This document shows positions 1 to 5,904 of a stretch of DNA of 5,904 nt, in pieces. The notes beneath the pieces were generated by a model. It was not told where the DNA came from and did not search any database. It worked only from the letters and a program-made list of their open reading frames with translations. This DNA comes from Deltaproteobacteria bacterium (lineage in GTDB: Bacteria; Desulfobacterota; Dissulfuribacteria; Dissulfuribacterales; QOAL01). Where the stretch lies: positions 1-5,904 of the forward strand of contig JALSKY010000308.1 in NCBI GenBank assembly GCA_026988585.1. Direction: 5' to 3'. How positions within the stretch are numbered: the first letter of the stretch is position 1; the number at the start of each line of letters is the position of its first letter. The position numbers and the translations under genes are program-made.

Positions 1-85
1 TTATTATGGCCTGGTGTGTAACGTCACAGCCAATTATATATGCCCTGACCTGTAACGGCCCTACTGTAAACTCTTTGAGAATCAT
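1..85 (-). CDS. MBL-fold metallo-hydrolase, N-terminal fragment (partial, cut by window edge)
   Basis: Reading leftwards from an ATG at 85-83 gives 28 open codons up to the window edge. The peptide contains VGPLQVRAYIIGCD followed by THQAII. This closely resembles the first two strands of glyoxalase-II-like metallo-beta-lactamase-fold hydrolases, which commonly begin with a short strand, then VGPLQ, N/R, a Tyr, then a Gly-Cys/Asp turn leading to IDPG. The zinc-binding HxHxDH motif would lie outside the window, so activity cannot be judged. A weak purine-rich ribosome site (GGAAAAGAG) immediately precedes the ATG. The gene starts 87 bases after the stop of the flavoprotein gene on the same strand, so it may be the last visible member of the same operon. 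Family members hydrolyse thioesters or related compounds; the substrate here is unknown. The call rests on only 28 residues. Confidence 0.6.
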   Translation of the reverse strand, partial: MILKEFTVGPLQVRAYIIGCDVTHQAII

Positions 86-172
86 CTCTTTTCCACCATT
101 TTTTGACCACTCAAAAAGACCCTGCAGCAACCAGCTTGAAATCCCTGTTCATCACTACCCCCTGTTTGATCA

Positions 173-1111
173 CTATCCCTTGGAAGAGTGGTTACGCAGC
201 AGCTTTTTTACATAGGAACCTGCAGATATGCCCGCAACGCACCCCTCTCCCACTGCCTTTGCCATCTGATATGGGGTCCCGCAAATATCACCGGCAGCAT
301 AGATGCCAGGGACATTGGTAGCCTGATCCTCATCTGTGACAATATGGGTGAACTTTTCCGGATCCAGTTGAACACCAAGGAATGATGCAAGCTGCATGGC
401 CCCCTTGGAACCAAGCTCTATAAAGAGCCCCTCCACCTCTATTTTTTCACCATTCTTGAGCATGATCCCTTCAACAGTATTCTCGCCAAGGATCTCCTTG
501 ACCGAGGTATCTGAATGGATGGTGACGTCACTCTCTTCAAGCTCCTTTCTGAGCTCAGAACTGACATCCAGCCCACGGGTAATGAGATGGACATCGGACG
601 CTATCTTGGACAGGGTAGAGGCCCCATGTGCTGCTGCACTGCCGTCTCCCACAACAGCCACATTGGCTCCCTTGTAGAAATTGGCATCACAATCCACACA
701 GTAACTGACCCCCTTGCCTATCAGCTCCTTTTCCCTGTCGAGCCCAAGCCCCTTTCTGCTCACACCAGTACATATTATCAAGGATAGAGACCGAACAACC
801 TTGCCGGATTCCAAGGTAACGGAAAAGGTATTGTCTGAAGAGTGGTCTGTAGTAATCACATCCTGAAAAAGGAACTCTGCACCAAAACTACGGGCCTGCT
901 CGATACCCGTCTCTATCAATTCCTTCCCTGTCTTCACTCCCGGCACGCAGCAGTAATTCTCTACGTGTGCCTTGTAAAGACTGCTCCCTTCAGGTTTTCC
1001 TACAACAAGGACAGTCACCCGCTTTCTGACAGCATGAATGGCTGCCTGAAGACCAGCCGGACCGCAACCTATAATCAATATATCATAATCACGTTGAGGT
1101 TCAGTGCTCAT
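173..1111 (-). CDS. Thioredoxin-reductase-like FAD/NAD(P) oxidoreductase
   Basis: This 312-residue protein has the length and domain order of low-molecular-weight thioredoxin reductases. An N-terminal FAD-binding GCGPAG is at residues 15-20. A redox-active CxxC (C138-V-D-C141, followed by D142) lies in the inserted pyridine-nucleotide domain, with a second dinucleotide fold around GDGSAA (155-160). The C-terminal FAD-binding segment GIYAAGD (269-275) is followed by a YQMAKAVGEG helix. Enzymes of this family pass electrons from NAD(P)H through FAD and the CxxC pair to thioredoxin or a similar partner in the cytoplasm. The HRRxxxR motif that binds the NADPH 2'-phosphate in E. coli TrxB is missing: the equivalent stretch reads ITRGLDVSSELRK. 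NADH, ferredoxin or another donor is therefore possible, and trxB is not assigned. The ATG at 1111 has a strong AAGGAG four bases upstream. It overlaps the end of the yacG-like gene by 11 bases, suggesting translational coupling. Confidence 0.88.
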   Translation of the reverse strand: MSTEPQRDYDILIIGCGPAGLQAAIHAVRKRVTVLVVGKPEGSSLYKAHVENYCCVPGVKTGKELIETGIEQARSFGAEFLFQDVITTDHSSDNTFSVTLESGKVVRSLSLIICTGVSRKGLGLDREKELIGKGVSYCVDCDANFYKGANVAVVGDGSAAAHGASTLSKIASDVHLITRGLDVSSELRKELEESDVTIHSDTSVKEILGENTVEGIMLKNGEKIEVEGLFIELGSKGAMQLASFLGVQLDPEKFTHIVTDEDQATNVPGIYAAGDICGTPYQMAKAVGEGCVAGISAGSYVKKLLRNHSSKG

Positions 1112-1358
1112 TTTTCTCCTTTACATCTCTCCCAGAGATAGACGCCATATCCTGGAGCATATCATTACCATTACGAAGATCGAGATTTCGAGACTCAATG
1201 GACATTATAAAATATTCCTGAGTGAACCAGGCCTTTAGGTCGCTCATCTTGCACCTTCTGCTGCAGAATGGGCGGTAAGGATTATCCGAGAAATCCACAA
1301 GCATGCCGCAACAGGGACAGGGCCTGGCAATCTTTTCATCTCTATCTGCAGAATTCAT
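1101..1358 (-). CDS. yacG: YacG-family zinc finger protein (DNA gyrase inhibitor homologue)
   Basis: This 85-residue protein carries the complete YacG signature: a CxxC knuckle (C14-P-C-C17-G), then NPYRPFCSRRC with C32 and C36, then a DLKAW segment (40-44). The four cysteines C14, C17, C32 and C36 fit the Cys4 zinc site of E. coli YacG; C16 is an extra cysteine inside the first knuckle. E. coli YacG binds GyrB and inhibits gyrase, and the same role is inferred here from homology. The tail after residue 50 is polar and rich in Asp, Asn, Lys and Glu, comparable to the flexible acidic tail of known members. In many proteobacteria yacG follows coaE. Here it sits instead between an envelope SH3 protein (28-base gap upstream) and a thioredoxin-reductase-like gene, whose start it overlaps. 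Its ribosome site is weak (AGGT about nine bases from the ATG), so expression may depend on the upstream gene. Confidence 0.88.
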   Translation of the reverse strand: MNSADRDEKIARPCPCCGMLVDFSDNPYRPFCSRRCKMSDLKAWFTQEYFIMSIESRNLDLRNGNDMLQDMASISGRDVKEKNEH

Positions 1359-1386
1359 AGAAAAAATACCTGAAAACGCCTATTTC

Positions 1387-2049
1387 CTAAAGCAGTGAGG
1401 GGCGGCGCCTCTTCTTTCTCCCTGAAGCAAGACCTATAAGCCAGCCAACCAGCAGTACACCTGCACCTGCCAGAAACCACTTTACAGTGCCGCCAGCCTC
1501 AAGGTCATGGATTTTTTTTTGGGTCGCAGACAACAACGCCCTTGTCCTGGAAAGTTCTTTCTGGGTCTCTGCCAGGAGTTTCTTAGTCTGAATGATCTCG
1601 GCAGCATCCTTTTGCAGGGCTGAGTACTGACCTTCTATATCCTGCTTTTCAGCAATGCAGGCTGCAAGACTCTGCTGACACTCATTGCCGGAACCAGAGA
1701 CATCCTGAAACCGTCTCTTGAGTTCCTCATACTTCTCCCTGAGCTGCTGATTCTCCTTTCTCAAGGCAGCCAGCTGAATCCGCGGTGGCTGTTCACGGGT
1801 CAGGTACCGTTTAATGACCCACCCCTCTTTGCCAGCCTGTGTGCGGATATATGCCCAGCCATCCTCCTCTTTCAGAAGTTCTACCCTGGTTCCGTCAGAG
1901 AGAATAGCCACTATCTTTTTTCTATTGTTTTTACCTGTTCTAACCGGTATCTCAGATGCCGGGGCAATATAATAGATAGCGGCCTCTGCAACGCCATAAC
2001 TACAAAGCAGCAGAAAGGCTGCCCCAACCAGAAAATGTTTTATTTCCAT
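1387..2049 (-). CDS. SH3-domain protein with signal peptide, coiled coil and C-terminal membrane anchor
   Basis: From the ATG at 2049 the product is 220 residues. Residues 1-24 form a signal peptide: a short charged start, a hydrophobic core around FLVGAAFLLLCSYG, and a likely AEA-type cleavage site. Residues 26-86 match a bacterial SH3 domain (IPVRTGKNNRKKIVAIL, then GTRVELL, DGWAYIRT and GKEGWVIKRYL). Residues 92-185 are heptad-rich coiled coil, with two cysteines (C124, C131) near its middle. Residues 189-207 form one membrane span, followed by a basic RKKRRR tail. This is the layout of the SH3-and-anchor family related to E. coli YgiM. The SH3 and coiled coil should lie in the periplasm with the anchor in the inner membrane; the cellular role is unknown. 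The frame stays open upstream to an ATG at 2148, but that start would add 33 poorly hydrophobic residues before the signal peptide and lacks a good ribosome site. The 2049 start has GAAGGA at ideal spacing. Confidence 0.85.
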   Translation of the reverse strand: MEIKHFLVGAAFLLLCSYGVAEAAIYYIAPASEIPVRTGKNNRKKIVAILSDGTRVELLKEEDGWAYIRTQAGKEGWVIKRYLTREQPPRIQLAALRKENQQLREKYEELKRRFQDVSGSGNECQQSLAACIAEKQDIEGQYSALQKDAAEIIQTKKLLAETQKELSRTRALLSATQKKIHDLEAGGTVKWFLAGAGVLLVGWLIGLASGRKKRRRPSLL

Positions 2050-2054
2050 GACAG

Positions 2055-2060
2055 TCCTTC
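2055..2060 (-). promoter_or_regulatory. Ribosome binding site deciding the SH3-anchor protein start
   Basis: On the minus strand GAAGGA is followed by five bases (CTGTC) and the ATG at 2049-2047. It supports this start over the in-frame ATG at 2148, which has only a weak GAG upstream and would bury the signal peptide 33 residues into the protein. Confidence 0.7.
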
Positions 2061-2169
2061 TCTCAGTCCATTCTATTTGGATCTCGCCTGCCTCCCCAAA
2101 AGCGGGCATAGTTCTTTCAATTTCCTGTTCTGAACAGGAAAAAACCATTTGGCTGAGATCTGAAATAAA

Positions 2170-2198
2170 AACATAATGGATTTTTCAATGCAAATCAA
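2170..2198 (-). promoter_or_regulatory. Candidate sigma-70-type promoter for the leftward gene set
   Basis: On the minus strand a -35-like TTGATT (2198-2193) is separated by exactly 17 bases from a -10-like TATGTT (2175-2170). Each hexamer matches the consensus at four of six positions. Transcription would begin near 2163, leaving a leader of about 114 bases before the preferred ATG at 2049. It is the only well-spaced pair found in the divergent region on this strand. It is a motif match only. Confidence 0.35.
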
Positions 2199-2351
2199 AC
2201 TGCCCTCTCGTTCTATCCGATCATGCAACATTGCTGATTCGTTCTGTTATGCCAGCCATCCAGTTGAGAGATAATCAGGCTACATACCACTAAAAAGATG
2301 GTTCCCTTTTAATCTTTTTGAATCCTTCCGATAAGTGCCACATAGAGAGAA

Positions 2352-3872
2352 ATGTCGAAAAAAACAAGCAGCAGGGAGGTAATAGGGAAAATGTTGGTAA
2401 AAGTACCTGATTTTATGTCCAAGGCACTGAGATATTCAGATGAGATCAAGGCAGCACCAGGACAGTTGGTGATGGCTCCTGGCGATAGGGGGGGAATGGT
2501 CTATTACCTGGAAGATGGATCAGTAGAGGTTTCGCACAAGGCAGGAGATACAGAATATCTCGTTGCGATCATTGGAAAAGGGGAGTTTTTTGGTGAAACC
2601 GGTTTCTTCGATGAGGGTAGCCGTGTCCGAAATGTGAGAGCTGTTAAACCATCCAATATAAGAATTTTTGATCACGCTGCAGCAAGAAAGATGCTCCAGG
2701 ACAATCCTGAGCTGCATAGTCTCTTTCTGTTCACCCTGGGCCAGCGTGTAGCCAGTAAATTCAGAAGGGTTGCGGCTGATTCACGCCCACTGGATTCCTA
2801 TGCTGCTTCTCTGTCAACTGGAAGGGCAAAGAGATATGACAATATCAGCAAGATCCCTAATCAGCTCTACTCCAACGACTACTGGAAGGAGGCTTACAAC
2901 CAGACAGAGGAGTTCAAGACCCGTATGTATGAACTGACCAGCCGCATCCAGATGCTTCCAGCCGAGGATATCCCGGAAGAGGCCTTCCATGAGTGTGCAG
3001 ACATCATTCTAAGCAGCAATCAGTGGCTGGAGGAGTTCAACAAAAGGATTGCAGGTTCGCAATTCGCTCAATACGTGATAGGTTACGTCTTCAAGGAGAT
3101 GTTTCCCTATTTCATGCGGAGCAATTTTGCACAGAGGGCCTATTTCAAACCCAAGGGCTATGCCGGTGACTTCTTGATGATGGAGGCCATTTACAAAAAT
3201 GAACCCGTTGGAGATGGCAACATAGGCATCACCATCGATTGCTGCTGCCTTAACACACCTGCTGCCAGGGCGGTAAGAGGACGGCGGGGCACCCTGTCCG
3301 GCCTGCTGGAAGAGTTCGGTCATGAATATCTCAAGGCTAAGGGCTCCCTCAGGATCCTGAATCTTGCCTGCGGTTCCAACAGGGAACTCTTCGATTTCAT
3401 CAAGAAACTTCCTGACAGCAGAGATGTAGAGGCGATCTGTATAGATGCAGATGAGGATGCCCTGACCTTTACCAGCACAAACGTGGACACCTTCCCTCAT
3501 TCCGCCAACATCAGGCTTCTGAATGACAACGTGGTAAAATGGTCTCTGGGAAGGACCAGGCATGATATTGGAAAATTTGATATAATATACTCATCTGGAC
3601 TCACCGATTACCTGGAAAGAAAGCTGTTCGTGGCCCTGCTCAACAGGGGATATGAGCATCTCAAACCTGGGGGACGAATGATAGTTGGCAACTTTTCGCC
3701 GCAAAACCCAAATCGGGCATGGATGGACCATATCTTGCAGTGGAGACTGATACATAGATCACCTGAAGAGATGAAATCAATATATGAAGAAAGCTCCTTT
3801 GGTGACCTTTGGAGGATCGACAGTGAAGAACAAAGGATAAATCTCTTTGCTATTGGTAAAAAGAGAGATTAA
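2352..3872 (+). CDS. Cyclic-nucleotide-binding domain fused to a PhcB-like SAM-dependent methyltransferase
   Basis: The 506-residue protein has two parts. Residues about 15-140 form a CRP/cAMP-receptor-type domain: the beta roll passes through MVYYLEDGSVEV and ends in the phosphate-binding cassette GEFFGETGFFDEG (77-89) with R91, followed by a C-helix (120-139). No DNA-binding helix-turn-helix follows. After a helical linker comes a region with KPKGYAGDFLMMEAIY (266-281) and PAARAVRGRR (303-312), hallmarks of the family annotated as PhcB-like 3-hydroxypalmitate methyl ester biosynthesis proteins. A class I methyltransferase fold follows: ILNLACGSNRE (335-345, motif I), ICIDAD (362-367, acidic end of strand 2), FDIIYSSGLTDYL (409-421) and LKPGGRMIVGNF (437-448). 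Inferred role: methylation of a small carboxylate, perhaps a fatty acid signal, tuned by cAMP or cGMP. The substrate is unproven. The chosen ATG has a modest AGAGAGA site; an in-frame ATG at 2391 (residue 14) behind GGGAGG is an alternative and would leave both domains intact. A sensor kinase follows after 49 bases. Confidence 0.85.
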   Translation: MSKKTSSREVIGKMLVKVPDFMSKALRYSDEIKAAPGQLVMAPGDRGGMVYYLEDGSVEVSHKAGDTEYLVAIIGKGEFFGETGFFDEGSRVRNVRAVKPSNIRIFDHAAARKMLQDNPELHSLFLFTLGQRVASKFRRVAADSRPLDSYAASLSTGRAKRYDNISKIPNQLYSNDYWKEAYNQTEEFKTRMYELTSRIQMLPAEDIPEEAFHECADIILSSNQWLEEFNKRIAGSQFAQYVIGYVFKEMFPYFMRSNFAQRAYFKPKGYAGDFLMMEAIYKNEPVGDGNIGITIDCCCLNTPAARAVRGRRGTLSGLLEEFGHEYLKAKGSLRILNLACGSNRELFDFIKKLPDSRDVEAICIDADEDALTFTSTNVDTFPHSANIRLLNDNVVKWSLGRTRHDIGKFDIIYSSGLTDYLERKLFVALLNRGYEHLKPGGRMIVGNFSPQNPNRAWMDHILQWRLIHRSPEEMKSIYEESSFGDLWRIDSEEQRINLFAIGKKRD

Positions 3873-3906
3873 AAACCTGAAAAATAGAGCCCAAAAGATA
3901 TAAATA

Positions 3907-3912
3907 GAGGAG
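3907..3912 (+). promoter_or_regulatory. Ribosome binding site pointing to a CTG start for the hybrid kinase
   Basis: GAGGAG at 3907-3912, within AGAGGAGA, is a near-ideal Shine-Dalgarno sequence. It lies nine bases before CTG at 3922, which is in the kinase frame and 18 bases after the last in-frame stop (TAA at 3901-3903). No ATG occurs in any plus-strand frame between 3872 and 4031. The site therefore favours a non-ATG start here. Confidence 0.5.
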
Positions 3913-3921
3913 AGCAGCAAC

Positions 3922-5904
3922 CTGAGTTTCCACCTGTTTTTCAAGGATCCAGCCGGGCAGAAGCCGGCGAATAACGACAAATTTCTGACAGTTGATCAGG
4001 AATTTATATCGGAGCTGGCAGAGATACAGCATGGCAGACTGATACTGGTGCTGCTCCTGGCAGCACTGCTCTACCCTGCCTTTGCCATTGCGGACTATAT
4101 CTATTATCCCCAGTGGTTCAGGGAGTTCCTTGTCCTCAGGCTGACCATTTCTGTAATCTGTATCAGTCTCATGCTATTGCTCAAAAAGCGGGGACCAAAA
4201 CCCGATAATATCTACCTGATCCTCCTGGGGCTCTACCCCGTATGTTTCGGTATCCTCTGGATGATTTGGCGGGTAGGGGATCCTTCATCTCCCTATTATG
4301 CCGGACTCATCCTGATTTTCATCGGTTTTGCTGCCATAGTTCCGGCAAGTTTCCGTTTTCACCTGACTCAGTTCATAATAGTACTCTTCATCTACCTGCT
4401 GATACCCTATCTTCATCCACTTGGTACCCAGGAATTCAATCTCCTGGTTCTGAATAACATATTTATTGCTTCCTATGCCCTTCTGGTACTTGTAGCAGCC
4501 AGAACCAATTTCTTCCTACTGAAGAAAAATTTCATCGCCAAGAAGAAACTTGAAGAGGCAAACCGCAAGCTGGATGAGTATGCAGGGAGGCTGGAAGCCA
4601 GGGTAAGCGAATCTGAAAGCAACTACGAGCTCCTGGTAAACAGCACACCTGACGCTATCTTCGTACTTCAAAACGGACTGGTCAAATTCGCTAACCAGCA
4701 GGCTGCAGAGATGCTGGGAACAGACATAGACAGACTGCTTGAGGCTCCTCTTCACAAATATATCCCTGAACCGGTACAGAAGGCCCTGGAACAGAAATAT
4801 GCAGGGATCAGATCCATAAAGAAGCCGGTCACCCTGGAGCCACAAAGACTATCTAAAAAAGAAGGGGAAGATCGATGGCTTGATATTATTCTTGTGCCCA
4901 TAGACTGGAAGGAGCGGCCGGCCATACTTCATATTGCAAGGGATATTACTGAGAAGAGAGTTCTGGAAGAGGAACTCCTGCAATCCCAGAAACTTGAGGC
5001 CGTGGGCAGGCTGGCGGGCGGGGTCGCCCATGAGATAAACAATATGCTCCAGATAATCGCTGGTTATGTTCAGCTTCTGGCACTGAAAGATCAAGTCTCT
5101 TCTCAAGGCAAGGAGTATCTGGACAAGATATTCGAGGCCACGGCCAATGCATCAGCCATAACGAAACAGCTCCTGCTCTATTGCCGAAAGGCGGCAAGTG
5201 AGAAAAAGACCGCAGATCTGAATGAGATAGTGGAGAAATCCGTCACTCTCTTGAGGAAAACCCTACCCAGGGTGATAACAGTTCAGCAAAAAAGCTCTGG
5301 AACGATTCCAAAGATAGAGGCCGACCCTGTTCAGATAGAACAGGTTATCATGAACCTGGCCATAAATGCCAGGGATGCCATGCCGTCTGGAGGCAGTCTG
5401 ACCATCACCTTGAAACAGGTCAGTATCTCCAACAGGCCAGGCAACTTTCCCATAAAGCCAGGAGAATACGTCCTCATGGAGATTGCTGATACCGGCACTG
5501 GTATGGAAAAACAGGTAGCCGACCGGATTTTCGATCCCTTTTATACCACCAAGGAGGTGGGAAAGGGCACGGGCTTAGGCCTGACCATCGTCTATGGCAT
5601 CATAAAGGGGCATGACGGCTATATCTTCTGCGATACGGAGCCTGGAAAAGGCACCACCTTCCGAATCTATCTGCCTGTGAAAAAGGGCCTCCCTGGTGAA
5701 ACAGACAAACTGGATAACGCTTGCTCTGACGCCAACAGGGAAAAGGATCATCAGGAGATGGATGGGCACGGCAGGACACTGCTCATCGTTGATGATGAAT
5801 CCCACATAAGGGAGATCTTTACAGAAACACTCTCAGCTTCTGGATTCAACATCCTTACTGCTGATTCCGGCACCAGCGGGCTTGAGATCATCAGAAAAAG
5901 AGGC
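3922..5904 (+). CDS. Six-span membrane PAS hybrid sensor histidine kinase (3' end cut by window)
   Basis: The frame is open from the stop at 3901 to the window end; 661 codons are visible from the putative CTG start, to which residue numbers refer. Six hydrophobic spans lie near 40-62, 69-87, 96-116, 126-143, 148-165 and 173-193, with no large periplasmic domain. A coiled linker follows (about 200-232), then a PAS domain (about 234-346, from YELLVNSTPDAIFVLQNG to ILHIARDITEKR). The HisKA helix has the H-box GGVAHEINNML with H370. The HATPase domain has an N-box with N478 and N482, a G1 box DTGTGM (523-528), an F box FDPFYTTK (537-544) and a G2 box GTGLGL (549-554). A receiver domain begins at LLIVDDE with acidic residues D624 and D625; its phosphoacceptor Asp lies beyond the window. 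It should autophosphorylate and pass phosphate to its own receiver. Membrane-embedded sensing of a hydrophobic ligand is an inference. It lies 49 bases after the methyltransferase gene and is probably co-transcribed. In-frame GTG 4048 lacks a ribosome site and falls inside span 1; ATG 4171 would delete two spans. Confidence 0.88.
   Translation, partial: MSFHLFFKDPAGQKPANNDKFLTVDQEFISELAEIQHGRLILVLLLAALLYPAFAIADYIYYPQWFREFLVLRLTISVICISLMLLLKKRGPKPDNIYLILLGLYPVCFGILWMIWRVGDPSSPYYAGLILIFIGFAAIVPASFRFHLTQFIIVLFIYLLIPYLHPLGTQEFNLLVLNNIFIASYALLVLVAARTNFFLLKKNFIAKKKLEEANRKLDEYAGRLEARVSESESNYELLVNSTPDAIFVLQNGLVKFANQQAAEMLGTDIDRLLEAPLHKYIPEPVQKALEQKYAGIRSIKKPVTLEPQRLSKKEGEDRWLDIILVPIDWKERPAILHIARDITEKRVLEEELLQSQKLEAVGRLAGGVAHEINNMLQIIAGYVQLLALKDQVSSQGKEYLDKIFEATANASAITKQLLLYCRKAASEKKTADLNEIVEKSVTLLRKTLPRVITVQQKSSGTIPKIEADPVQIEQVIMNLAINARDAMPSGGSLTITLKQVSISNRPGNFPIKPGEYVLMEIADTGTGMEKQVADRIFDPFYTTKEVGKGTGLGLTIVYGIIKGHDGYIFCDTEPGKGTTFRIYLPVKKGLPGETDKLDNACSDANREKDHQEMDGHGRTLLIVDDESHIREIFTETLSASGFNILTADSGTSGLEIIRKRG

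Larger units (their letters stand above)
2050..2351. other. Divergent intergenic region between the two gene sets
   Basis: About 300 bases separate the leftward SH3-anchor gene from the rightward cyclic-nucleotide/methyltransferase gene. It holds the candidate leftward promoter near 2170-2198. On the plus strand there is a -10-like GATAAT at 2270-2275 without a matching -35 hexamer, so no rightward promoter is called. No CRP-like TGTGA-N6-TCACA palindrome, tRNA, riboswitch or strong hairpin was seen. Bases 2050-2148 are in frame with the SH3 gene and would be coding if the upstream ATG were used. Confidence 0.6.

Noticed and set aside
86..172. Possible rho-independent terminator between the flavoprotein and MBL-fold genes (T-run near 112-116 read leftwards).
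   Set aside because: The bases before the T-run do not form a stem of useful length, so read-through into the MBL gene is at least as likely.
396..787. Two overlapping plus-strand open frames of about 90 codons.
   Set aside because: Both are antisense to the flavoprotein gene. Their translations are Ser/Thr/Pro-rich shadow sequence with no family resemblance.
2050..2148. Upstream in-frame ATG (2148) as the start of the SH3-anchor protein, giving 253 residues.
   Set aside because: The added 33 residues are polar and would hide a clear signal peptide. The ribosome site at 2055-2060 serves the internal ATG at 2049.
2176..2197. FNR-like box (TTGAT-N4-ATTGA) on the minus strand overlapping the candidate promoter.
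   Set aside because: The second half-site matches ATCAA at only three of five positions, and it overlaps the -35 hexamer used for the promoter call.
2264..2275. TTGAGA directly followed by GATAAT in the divergent region, looking like promoter hexamers for the rightward genes.
   Set aside because: The two hexamers abut with no spacer. No -35-like sequence lies 16-18 bases before GATAAT, and no -10-like sequence lies the same distance after TTGAGA.
3009..3563. Open frame of 184 codons on the minus strand.
   Set aside because: It lies entirely inside the methyltransferase gene, whose motifs are clear in the plus frame. Its translation shows no recognisable domain.

Overview
The window looks like ordinary chromosomal DNA of a Gram-negative, probably deltaproteobacterial (Desulfobacterota-like) organism. 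This is judged only from the gene families: a YacG zinc finger, a signal-peptide/SH3/C-terminal-anchor protein, a thioredoxin-reductase-like flavoprotein with an atypical NADPH region, and a PAS hybrid histidine kinase. No species can be named from the sequence alone. No rRNA, tRNA, CRISPR array or insertion sequence was seen, and base composition is fairly even throughout.

Left half (1-2049, minus strand): a compact leftward gene set that is probably one transcript. In transcription order it holds an SH3-domain protein with a signal peptide, coiled coil and C-terminal membrane anchor (2049-1387), a YacG-type zinc finger protein (1358-1101), a thioredoxin-reductase-like flavoprotein (1111-173, overlapping yacG by 11 bases), and the first 28 codons of a metallo-beta-lactamase-fold hydrolase (85 to the window edge). 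A reasonable sigma-70-like promoter lies in front of the set at 2198-2170.

Middle (2050-2351): the divergent intergenic region. It holds that leftward promoter. No convincing promoter was found for the rightward genes.

Right half (2352-5904, plus strand): two genes that appear to form a signalling pair. The first joins an N-terminal cyclic-nucleotide-binding domain to a SAM-dependent methyltransferase resembling PhcB, the enzyme that makes the 3-hydroxy fatty acid methyl ester quorum signal in Ralstonia. After 49 bases comes a sensor kinase with six membrane spans, PAS, HisKA, HATPase and the start of a receiver domain; it runs off the window end. The arrangement recalls phcB-phcS-phcR (signal synthase, membrane kinase, receiver). 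The inferred model is a cyclic-nucleotide-tuned methyltransferase paired with a membrane sensor kinase. The kinase gene has no ATG near its 5' end; a CTG at 3922 behind a strong Shine-Dalgarno sequence is the best start candidate.
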